From an uncultured Bacillota bacterium (GTDB lineage Bacteria > Bacillota > Clostridia > Christensenellales > UBA1242), in contig URAC01000005.1 in assembly GCA_900545735.1 (NCBI GenBank), positions 1-25,698 on the forward strand: a DNA stretch of 25,698 bases. Direction: 5' to 3'. Of this stretch, positions 10,201 through 15,003 are shown piece after piece. The position numbers and the translations under genes were made by a program. The first letter of the stretch is position 1; the number at the start of each line of letters is the position of its first letter. The notes below the pieces were generated by a model. It did no database searches and was not told where the DNA came from. It saw nothing but the letters and a program-made list of their open reading frames with translations.

Positions 10201-10709
10201 GGAGCAAAGGTTCATTATCTACAAGTATAAGTGGATTTGCCCATGGACAAACAATTACAGTTGCAAGAGGAACATATATTGATTTATATTTAAATGCAAA
10301 AGGTAATGCTTTTGATAAATCATATGTATATGTTGCGTTTAATCAACTTGCATCCGCTCCAACAGTTGTAAGCGGACCAAGCGGAAACACTGCAGCGTGG
10401 GGAATTTACAATAGAAATGGAACGAATGTTAACTCTATAATAAAAGAAGGCGGCTTAACTATTGGCATAACTGACGATAGAACAAATGTGGAAGAAATTG
10501 AATTAGAAAATAATTTAATTCTTGAATCAAAAGAAAATGGTATAATGCCTGCGTGGTTCACTGTTGCAAATTACTGGTGCCAATTAGTATGTAAATCTAC
10601 AGTTGCAATGAGCACTAGCGTTACAATTAGAATTAGAGTGACATATAATTCCACATATATCTATGGTAGAGCTGGTTCAGGCGGTGGATATTCTTCAATC
10701 CAAGATTAA
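4254..10709 (+). CDS. Giant secreted repeat protein (BspA/Listeria-Bacteroides type), 2151 residues
   Basis: An exported protein likely used for surface contact or matrix. Order of parts (approximate residues): basic N-terminus and hydrophobic segment 1-31; region 32-245 resembling TasA/camelysin-type matrix proteins by pattern (ANPTITAQEG, FYLRVKL, KISFTLDIE), an inference; BspA-type leucine-rich repeats 320-475 (APNAFSYSGL, GENAFNNC, GNYAFNSC); two degenerate InlB B-repeats 494-776; three regular 73-residue B-repeats 777-995 (VTFDPNGGTV, RTGYTFAGW, LYAHWT); array A of six 26-residue DUF285/Liste_lipo_26-like repeats 1107-1263; an unrecognised region to ~1635; array B of seven such repeats 1750-1930; an unrecognised C-terminus. 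No LPXTG, no C-terminal membrane segment and no wall-binding repeat are visible. The start is a TTG behind GGGG at 4243-4246; no ATG lies before the signal segment. It is a monocistronic unit with a strong terminator. Ligand and role are unknown. Confidence 0.9.
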   Translation: MKTLNKKIFRLLILISLIVVIGVSFIVTSAIYKGAHSGFGSLVLDKGINIEIADADIDSLSRNMSIPVQYYTDKSATIETNRKDFSVEPTSSTEYYIANPTITAQEGTEPFYLRVKLNALYYADGSDTPTTFSMSLTEKQILYSLFSTDSNYSPIKFNDYFAADANGEYYYYVSGGYGAATKNNLQLVNAGDEIKLFQGFLANDVTPVSSVYFKYFESIPNNVTKISFTLDIELATAQIWDMPDVKLLTEDEITLSGDKTEIIAINAVDTTYALPGYTTDGTKITSVGVSTNMLDGDAVKVYFANTMTTVGGYNSVSSLNKIYLGNNVTTIAPNAFSYSGLTGDLILPITIANIGENAFNNCDFACEFPYIPNIATIGNYAFNSCDGLIGTLHISGSVGNNAFENTGFDVIKIASGATSLGQDSLSNLTSLLRVYIDSSSISSLDSSNCGLLSNNTLTDVYVKEGLAVGEYISNNANFVLTKSNASGYNHYGRAVKITWNGGSIAGTLDANLWNYAGSTGYTSTNAGSNSVYTFSGKNAISKVGINGENIYYLPTPIISGYTFNGWFTADGAGVKVATADGWIASVSGYTDENKAWIKTDATTLYARYTKKSFTISYNLAGGGTSSTRPTSYTFGTTTSIPNPTRTGYTFLGWTVSSSLTGKTYGTINLGDGHQQFDSNYTSAVYYELYYLNNNITYTGELSDSEIRWRMYTTAGAYNGSLSSTPVTPSSDGYTSLWYHRGKSASNTTISFTTGTSYSVDAHQVGDLTLTARWKANTYTVTFDPNGGTVSQTSTTVTYDSTYGTLPTPTRTGYTFAGWHTAASGGTKIVDTTKVTTASNHTLYAQWTANKYTVTFDPNGGTVSQTSKTVTYDSAYGTLPTPTRTGYTFAGWFTAKSGGTQITSETKVAITSAQTLYAHWTANKYTVTFNPNSGNVSQTSKTVTYDSTYGTLPTPTRTGYTFEGWFTAASGGTQITSETKVAITSAQTLYAHWTLNKSYLLTGSKWQQALIDANSNYTQENIANITFTNTKPTSGTIVSVGAISADGTTAYVEGTRYISDVKAYVTSSSTSGKYNVTFYSPVTIYAPVDSSRLFYGISNAISIVFNNFNTSNVTDMSDMFYDCLNLISLDLSSFDTSNVKDMHGMFSSCFDLESINLSSFQTSKVIDLQFMFYDCSSLLSLDLSNFNTSNVTNMTSMFYENGSLTNINISSFDTRKVTSMLAMFSGCHNLNGTLDLSSFDMSNVTDTDSMLSGCSSLSVIKTPKAIGSTAITLPSKHWYNEETIAGPYSQISSAILTNGSITLRPGYIIELWAEHPETQQNDPLYYNYFFSNQAGDSLSSLLCNAYPNLNATVANNASYIQLLPKDPALWTTVGTNKIQTTMYIWGNSQYSYRVPEGYFMEIIQLDYDGNTIGESWTFGNEYVDDSQQGDDSGSITTHSRAYKLQLTLWNNGKTVKPSSVTTSALSSWYITMESNQVKNIWYGHEIPMPKVYVLGMQYSDYVQAQAGAITQSTKDDTLHINFTSLANLGTVSHWEVITPIIYNLYFNTGNGTYNGKQGTILIGSGYAGQSIAFDLNDIVSPDGYCLTKLTQASGSKGGFGNGSSSTIAISNNMNTSQKYTFGPGDATIQFKFAQNTASYLRKDWKSALTSIDVTKIATIEFTKTKPTGSGYTILSVGATATDGATAYVQHTLYVNDIYAYVKANSSDSSKYDIIFYSPVTIYAPVDSSYLFSNSRTSYRLTSLTSITFNNFNTSNVTNMSYMFYYCSGLTSLNVSSFNTGKVTNMSYMFYRCSGLTSLNLSSFNTENVTSMSYMFAYCSSFTSLNLSSFNTGKVTSMNYMFRNCSSLTSLDVSSFNTGKVTNMSYMFRDCSSLTSLNVSSFNTGKVTNMNYMFRGCSSLTSLNLSTFNMSATTNVSNMLTGVGSEFDFYELITPKAMKTSITLPFHFCLASDYSGDYTSIPTSLTSTKLLPKNVQVTRSDSGDWSKGSLSTSISGFAHGQTITVARGTYIDLYLNAKGNAFDKSYVYVAFNQLASAPTVVSGPSGNTAAWGIYNRNGTNVNSIIKEGGLTIGITDDRTNVEEIELENNLILESKENGIMPAWFTVANYWCQLVCKSTVAMSTSVTIRIRVTYNSTYIYGRAGSGGGYSSIQD
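6583..7239 (+). repeat. Three tandem 219-bp InlB B-repeat units
   Basis: The segment beginning GTTACATTT recurs at 6591, 6810 and 7029, an exact 219-base (73-residue) period. Each unit encodes VTFDPNGG (or VTFNPNSG in the third), TPTRTGYTF, GW and LYAQWT/LYAHWT. Units two and three share long identical nucleotide tracts through SETKVAITSAQTLYAHWT. Listeria-Bacteroides repeat family. Confidence 0.9.
7572..8042 (+). repeat. Array A: six 26-residue leucine-rich-like repeats (diverged)
   Basis: Six units with phenylalanine codons at 7572, 7650, 7728 and onward at 78-base steps (the fifth carries one extra codon). Consensus F(N/D)TSNVTxMxxMFxxCxxLxxLDLSS. Units are well diverged at both nucleotide and protein level, unlike array B downstream. 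DUF285/Liste_lipo_26-type repeat. Confidence 0.85.
9501..9968 (+). repeat. Array B: six near-identical 78-bp coding repeats
   Basis: Units begin at 9501, 9579, 9657, 9735, 9813 and 9891, exactly 78 bases apart, with a degenerate seventh at 9969. Consensus FNTGKVTNMSYMF, then C, SSLTSLNLSS. Nucleotide identity between units is very high (for example ATGAGTTATATGTTC recurs), indicating recent expansion or homogenisation. Confidence 0.92.
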
Positions 10710-10712
10710 AAT

Positions 10713-10741
10713 AAAAAGCGAGAAATCGCTTTTTATTTTTT
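10713..10741 (+). terminator. Intrinsic terminator of the giant secreted protein gene
   Basis: Stem AAAAAGCGA (10713-10721) / TCGCTTTTT (10726-10734), loop GAAA, followed by ATTTTTTG. It starts 4 bases after the stop codon. Confidence 0.85.
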
Positions 10742-10764
10742 GTGAGTAATTTTTGGCGTTTTGC

Positions 10765-10793
10765 TTGATTAATTTTTTAGAATGTTATATCAT
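10765..10793 (+). promoter_or_regulatory. Candidate promoter of the dnaX operon
   Basis: TTGATT (10765-10770), 17-base spacer, TATCAT (10788-10793). Transcription would start near 10800, just before the Shine-Dalgarno AGGAGA at 10804-10809. This supports the TTG start at 10816, because an upstream start at 10753 would lie outside the transcript. Confidence 0.5.
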
Positions 10794-10815
10794 TAACTTT
10801 GATAGGAGAAAAATT

Positions 10816-11925
10816 TTGCATTTAACACTTTATAGAAAATACAGACCTCAAACTTTTGACGAGGTTATAGGGCAAGACCACATCACAAGAACGCTTTATA
10901 ATCAAGTTAAAAGTGGCAAAATTGGGCACGCATATTTGTTTTCGGGCAGTCGCGGAACGGGCAAAACCAGCACTGCAAGGATTTTTGCGCGTGCGATAAA
11001 TTGTGAAAGCAAAGAGGGCTCACTTCCTTGCTACAAGTGTGCAACTTGCAAGGCGCTTTCTGAGCCTACAAATTTAGATATAATTGAAATTGATGCTGCA
11101 TCTAACAACAGGGTTGATGAAATAAGAGAAATAAGGGATAAAATCAAATTTTTGCCAACCAACGGAAAATATAAAGTGTATATCATCGATGAAGTTCATA
11201 TGTTGACAGATAGTGCGTTTAATGCGCTTTTAAAGACTTTGGAAGAACCACCTGAACACGTTGTGTTTATTTTGGGAACAACCGAAATTCATAAATTGCC
11301 AGCAACGATTTTATCTAGATGTATGAGATTTGATTTTAAACTTGTTTCAACAACTGAACTTTCCAATCATTTAAAGGATATTTTCAAAAAAGAAAATGTT
11401 GTTTATGATGACAAGGCGATAGATGCTATTGTGTCCGCAGCGGAAGGAAGTGTGAGAGATATGTTATCCATAGCAGACAGCATTGTTTCTTTCTCAAACG
11501 GCAATGTAACTTATGAAAACGCAGTTAAAATTTTAGGAACAAGCGACACGCACAAGCTTGTTGATTTTGCAGATAAAATCATATCAAAAGATATTGGCGG
11601 AGCGTTGGAAGAAATCAATAAAGTTGTGCTTTCAGGCAAAAATATATCTGTTTTTGCAAAAGAAACTACAATTCATTTTAGAAATTTGCTTGTTGCAAAA
11701 ACGGCAAAGTCGGCAAAAGAAATTTTGAATATGCCAGTAGAAGATTTTGAGTTGATTAAAGCGCAAAGTGAAAAGGAAAGCGCGGAAAACTTAATGTTTT
11801 ATATGAAAACATTTAGCGAAATTGAAGCGGAACTCAAATATTCAATGTCGCCAAGAACGCTTGTTGAAGTGGCAACGGTCAAAGCGATTGAAGGCTTGGA
11901 AGAGTTAAAAAAAAACGAAATTTGA
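10816..11925 (+). CDS. dnaX: DNA polymerase III subunit gamma/tau, frame-0 (gamma-like) product
   Basis: The clamp-loader ATPase that loads the sliding clamp at the replication fork. Visible: Walker A GSRGTGKTS at 44-52, a zinc site with Cys63, Cys72, Cys75 and Cys78, Walker B DEVH at 125-128, the SRC arginine-finger motif at 167-169, then the AAA+ lid and the collar domain. The start is TTG with AGGAGA 6 bases upstream; MHLTLYRKYRPQTF is the usual family N-terminus, whereas the 21 residues encoded before it match nothing in the family. The frame-0 product is only 369 residues, ending LKKNEI right after a run of nine A; Bacillota DnaX proteins are usually about 540-600. The missing C-terminal part continues in the -1 frame immediately downstream, so this is probably the short form of a frameshifted gene. 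First gene of the dnaX-ybaB-recR-argS operon. Confidence 0.95.
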   Translation: MHLTLYRKYRPQTFDEVIGQDHITRTLYNQVKSGKIGHAYLFSGSRGTGKTSTARIFARAINCESKEGSLPCYKCATCKALSEPTNLDIIEIDAASNNRVDEIREIRDKIKFLPTNGKYKVYIIDEVHMLTDSAFNALLKTLEEPPEHVVFILGTTEIHKLPATILSRCMRFDFKLVSTTELSNHLKDIFKKENVVYDDKAIDAIVSAAEGSVRDMLSIADSIVSFSNGNVTYENAVKILGTSDTHKLVDFADKIISKDIGGALEEINKVVLSGKNISVFAKETTIHFRNLLVAKTAKSAKEILNMPVEDFELIKAQSEKESAENLMFYMKTFSEIEAELKYSMSPRTLVEVATVKAIEGLEELKKNEI

Positions 11926-11937
11926 TTAAAAATCAAA
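11907..11937 (+). promoter_or_regulatory. Putative programmed -1 frameshift / transcriptional slippage site in dnaX
   Basis: A run of nine A (11907-11915) contains, in frame 0, the slippery heptamer A AAA AAA (11907-11913; codons TTA AAA AAA AAC). Seven bases later comes a hairpin TTTGATT (11921-11927), loop AAA, AATCAAA (11931-11937). The frame-0 stop TGA (11923-11925) lies in the hairpin. An AAGG at 11891-11894 lies 12 bases upstream and could act as a stimulatory Shine-Dalgarno-like element. The -1 frame is open from the A-run through the stop at 12260. The layout resembles the E. coli dnaX signal (A AAA AAG plus hairpin) and the A9 slippage run of Thermus dnaX. The stem has one G:C pair, so it is weak. 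Confidence 0.65.
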
Positions 11938-12260
11938 CATTGCCAAGCGCAAAAGTCGTTTGGGGAAAGATTATAACTAGGCTCAGAGAGCAACATCTCG
12001 CAGCACTTCACGTTGCTTGTGGAGATATAACAAACGTTGAAATTGAAAAGGACAATTTAATAATCTCAACTGAACAAGAGTATTTGTTGTCTATTATTTC
12101 AAAGGAAGAAAATGTGGCAGAAATAGTCAATGCAATAAAATTTTTGGGATATAACTTAAAGCCTGTTTTCAAATTGGCGGACAAGCCTAGTCAACTCATT
12201 GAAGATGATATAAAAGTATTAAGAGAAAATGTTGGAGAATATTTAATAATTAAAAATTAA
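11922..12260 (+). CDS. Tau C-terminal domain in the -1 frame of dnaX
   Basis: Encodes about 112 residues resembling the C-terminal domain found after the collar in full-length Gram-positive DnaX: a W near the start (KVVWGKIITRLREQHLAALHVACGD), a strand pattern EIEKDNLIISTEQEYLLSII, then helices ending in an FKLADK region. In the polymerase this part of tau would contact other replisome subunits. Two readings are possible. In the first, a -1 shift on the A-run joins 366 codons of frame 0 to 115 codons of this frame, giving a 481-residue tau. In the second, a separate protein starts at TTG 11922, overlapping the dnaX stop by 4 bases (TTGA) through translational coupling; no clear Shine-Dalgarno precedes that TTG. 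I favour the fusion. A simple one-base sequencing or assembly error in the A-run is a third possibility. Confidence 0.75.
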   Translation: MIKNQTLPSAKVVWGKIITRLREQHLAALHVACGDITNVEIEKDNLIISTEQEYLLSIISKEENVAEIVNAIKFLGYNLKPVFKLADKPSQLIEDDIKVLRENVGEYLIIKN

Positions 12261-12273
12261 TTTTGGAGGTTTT

Positions 12274-12606
12274 ATGAACGGATATAGAGGCGGATTTAAT
12301 GGCGGATTTGGCGGTGCTAACTTAAATCAATTAATGAGACAAGCACAAAAAATGCAAGAAGATATGATGAAAGCCAAAGAAGAACTTGAAAATACAGAAT
12401 TTTCAGCAAAATCAGGCGGTGGAATGGTTGAAGTTACAATGCTTGGAAATAAGCATATTAAAAAAGTTTCAATTAAGCCTGAAATTGTTGACCCTGATGA
12501 TGTTGAAATGTTGGAAGACTTAGTCTTAGCAGCAGTTAATGACTGCGTAAGTCAAATTGAAAAAGAAGAAGAAAAGAATGCTCCTTCAATTCCAGGAATA
12601 ATGTAA
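12274..12606 (+). CDS. ybaB: YbaB/EbfC family nucleoid-associated protein
   Basis: Small dimeric DNA-binding protein (110 residues, usual size) that coats the nucleoid and is tied to recombination repair through its fixed place before recR. Visible: a glycine-rich N-terminus (MNGYRGGFNGGFGGANL), the helix NQLMRQAQKMQEDMMKAKEELENTE, the beta-strand core with KSGGGMVEVTMLGNKHIKKVSI, the family stretch EIVDPDDVEMLEDLVLAAVNDC, and a short tail ending PGIM. The start is fixed by a strong GGAGGT at 12265-12270. It lies 13 bases after the tau frame and 1 base before recR. Confidence 0.93.
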   Translation: MNGYRGGFNGGFGGANLNQLMRQAQKMQEDMMKAKEELENTEFSAKSGGGMVEVTMLGNKHIKKVSIKPEIVDPDDVEMLEDLVLAAVNDCVSQIEKEEEKNAPSIPGIM

Positions 12607-12607
12607 T

Positions 12608-13198
12608 ATGGAAAATATAGACCCTATTGAAAGATTGGTTTCTGCGTTTAGGTCTTTGCCTGGCGTTGGCTTAAAAACGGCGGAACGCTATGCTTATGCA
12701 ATCATCAAAAATGATGAAGAAAATGCGAAAGAATTTGCAGAATCAATTTTAAATGCAAAATTAAAAGTCAAATATTGCAAGGAATGCGGAAATTACACTG
12801 ATGGTGAAATTTGCGCTATTTGTGCAAAGCGTAATCCCGACATAATTTGCGTTGTCAAAGAGCCAAAAGATGTTGTTGCTATGGAAAAAGTTAAAAATTT
12901 TAATGGAGTTTATCACGTTTTGCACGGGACAATCAATCCACTTGAAAATCGTGGACCAAACGACATTCGCATCAAAGAACTTTTGGAAAGAGTAAATCGT
13001 TTAAAAACAAAAGAAGTTATAATGGCAACAAACCCTGATGTTGAAGGCGAGGCCACAGCACTATATATTGCTAGGCTTTTAAAGCCGCTTGGAATAAAAG
13101 TTACAAGGCTTGCTCAAGGCATAAGTATGGGCTCTGAACTTGAATATGCAGATGAAGTTACATTGACAAAAGCGTTAGAAAAAAGAAGTGAGATTTAA
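12608..13198 (+). CDS. recR: Recombination mediator RecR
   Basis: Works with RecO and RecF to load RecA on single-stranded DNA at gaps. Length 196 is usual. Visible: N-terminal helix-hairpin-helix around SLPGVGLKTAERYA (16-29), a zinc finger with Cys57, Cys60, Cys69 and Cys72, then the Toprim domain (from about residue 80) with the conserved ATNPDVEGEATALYIARLL stretch, and the C-terminal LAQGISMGSELEYADEVTLTKALEKR segment. The ATG follows the ybaB stop after 1 base, with AGGA 10 bases upstream inside ybaB, so translation is probably coupled. Third member of the classic dnaX-ybaB-recR order. Confidence 0.97.
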   Translation: MENIDPIERLVSAFRSLPGVGLKTAERYAYAIIKNDEENAKEFAESILNAKLKVKYCKECGNYTDGEICAICAKRNPDIICVVKEPKDVVAMEKVKNFNGVYHVLHGTINPLENRGPNDIRIKELLERVNRLKTKEVIMATNPDVEGEATALYIARLLKPLGIKVTRLAQGISMGSELEYADEVTLTKALEKRSEI

Positions 13199-13200
13199 AA

Positions 13201-14916
13201 ATGCAGGTTATTGAAGAAATAAAGCAAAAATTGCAAGAAACATTTGAAAAACTGGGCTATCCAACCGAACTTGTTAGCCTTTCTTTTTCTGACAGACCTG
13301 AACTTTGCGATTTTCAAAGTAATAGTGCGTTTGCGCTTGCAAAAGCGCTTAAAAATGCACCAATAAAAATTGCAGAAAATATTGCACAAGAATTGAAAAG
13401 TGATAATTTCAAAGTTGAAGTTTGCGCTCCAGGCTTTATCAATATTTCCTTAAACGAAGGATATTTAACAAAGATTTTAAATGATTTTGCGACCTCTGAA
13501 AAGTTGCTTACCAAAACTCATAAACAGCCAAAAACAATAATAATTGACTATGGCGGACCTAATGTTGCAAAACCTTTGCACGTGGGCCATTTAAGAAGTG
13601 CAATTCTCGGTGAAACGGTTAAAAGAATTGCAAAATTTATGGGTGATAATGTTATTTCTGATGTCCATTTGGGCGATTGGGGATTGCAAATGGGGCTTAC
13701 TATAGCAGGATTGAAAGAAAAGTTTGACTTGTCTTATTATTTTAAAAATGAGGGCAAAAAACCAAACATCACAATGGAAGATTTGAATAGAATTTATCCT
13801 GCAGCAAGCGCTCGTTCTAAGACAGATGAAGAGTTTAAAAAGTATGCTCAAAACATAACAACTAAATTGCAAAATAAAGATAAAATCTATTATTCAATTT
13901 GGCAAGATATTAGAAAGATTTCCGTTGAAGCAATTAAAAGTGAATATAGAAAATTGAATGTGTCTTTTGACTTATTTAATGGCGAAAGCGATAGCCAAGA
14001 TTATGTGCCAAAAGTATTCGAAATTTTAAACAAACAAAATTTAATTGAAAAGAGTGAAGGCGCGGAAATTGTCAATGTCGCTCGTGAAGATGATAATGCA
14101 CCAATGCCACCTGTAATTGTGCGTTCTTCAGCGGGTGCAGGGCTATATGCAACAACGGATATAGCAACAATTTTAGAGCGTGTTGAAAAATACAATCCAG
14201 ATGAAATTTGGTACACAACAGACAACCGTCAATGTATGCATTTCAATCAAGTTTTTAGAGTATGCAAACTTGCACATATTGGCAATGACAATCTCAAACT
14301 TGTTCATTTCCCATTTGGAACAGTTAATGGCACAGATGGCAAGCCATTTAAAACGCGTGATGGCGGAACAATGCACCTATGCCAGCTCATTGAACTTGTA
14401 ACGGAAGCAAGCGATAAAAAACTTGTTGAAAACACAGGCAAAAGCGATAGACAACTCGCTCAAATGATAGGTGTTTCCGCTTTGAAATTTGGAGATATGA
14501 TTAATTTCCGAACAAAAGATTATGTGTTAGATATTGAAAAATTCTGTTCTTTTGATGGAAAAACAGGGCCTTATATTTTATATTCACTTGTTAGAATAAA
14601 TTCGATTTTGCAAAAGGCAGGGAAATTTGAAAGAAAATATGCCGTCAAAGACGAAATTTCAAAAAATATCTTGCTTAGTTTAATAAAATTATCTGTTGAA
14701 ATTGAAAATGGCTATGAAGATAAATCTGCTTCGGGAATTTGCCAATCAGCCTATAATTTAGCAAGCAATTTTAGCACATTGTATTCAAACGAAAAGATAC
14801 TTTCTCAAAAAGATATTGGTAGAAAAAACGAACTTTTATCTCTATTAGAAGTTGTTCAGAAAGCATTGACAACAATATGCAACTTGTTGGCACTTGACAT
14901 TCCAGAAAAAATGTAA
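13201..14916 (+). CDS. argS: Arginyl-tRNA synthetase
   Basis: Class I synthetase that charges tRNA-Arg in the cytoplasm; 571 residues, normal length. Visible: the N-terminal Add-1 domain (about 1-100) with CDFQSNSAFALAKAL, the class I signature HVGH at 127-130 in AKPLHVGHLRSAILGE, the segment DVHLGDWGLQMG, the ArgRS-specific KMSKS equivalent GKPFKTRDGGT near residue 380, and the DALR anticodon-binding domain with YILYSLVRINSIL and the C-terminal helices. The start is ATG 2 bases after recR, with GAAGTGAG before it, so it is the last gene of the dnaX operon. A strong terminator follows. Replication/repair genes next to argS is a less usual neighbourhood, but the gene itself is standard. Confidence 0.97.
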   Translation: MQVIEEIKQKLQETFEKLGYPTELVSLSFSDRPELCDFQSNSAFALAKALKNAPIKIAENIAQELKSDNFKVEVCAPGFINISLNEGYLTKILNDFATSEKLLTKTHKQPKTIIIDYGGPNVAKPLHVGHLRSAILGETVKRIAKFMGDNVISDVHLGDWGLQMGLTIAGLKEKFDLSYYFKNEGKKPNITMEDLNRIYPAASARSKTDEEFKKYAQNITTKLQNKDKIYYSIWQDIRKISVEAIKSEYRKLNVSFDLFNGESDSQDYVPKVFEILNKQNLIEKSEGAEIVNVAREDDNAPMPPVIVRSSAGAGLYATTDIATILERVEKYNPDEIWYTTDNRQCMHFNQVFRVCKLAHIGNDNLKLVHFPFGTVNGTDGKPFKTRDGGTMHLCQLIELVTEASDKKLVENTGKSDRQLAQMIGVSALKFGDMINFRTKDYVLDIEKFCSFDGKTGPYILYSLVRINSILQKAGKFERKYAVKDEISKNILLSLIKLSVEIENGYEDKSASGICQSAYNLASNFSTLYSNEKILSQKDIGRKNELLSLLEVVQKALTTICNLLALDIPEKM

Positions 14917-14926
14917 TTGAATAAAG

Positions 14927-14954
14927 AAAAATCTCTAATTTTAGAGATTTTTTT
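14927..14954 (+). terminator. Intrinsic terminator of the dnaX-argS operon
   Basis: Stem AAAAATCTCTA (14927-14937) / TAGAGATTTTT (14942-14952), 11 bp, loop ATTT, closing in a T7 run, 10 bases after the argS stop. Confidence 0.9.
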
Positions 14955-14965
14955 GTTTTTAGGTA

Positions 14966-14994
14966 TTGAAAAGTAATAAATAATGTGATATATT
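14966..14994 (+). promoter_or_regulatory. Promoter of the MBG-repeat protein gene (nearly leaderless)
   Basis: TTGAAA (14966-14971), 17-base spacer, TATATT (14989-14994) with TGA before it (extended -10). The expected start of transcription (about 15000-15002) is only 2-4 bases before the ATG at 15004, and no Shine-Dalgarno exists between. Confidence 0.65.
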
Positions 14995-15003
14995 AATAAC
15001 ACT

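Noticed and set aside
10753..10815. Upstream start for dnaX adding 21 residues
   Set aside because: The extra residues are not part of the DnaX family and overlap the candidate promoter; TTG at 10816 has AGGAGA at correct spacing.
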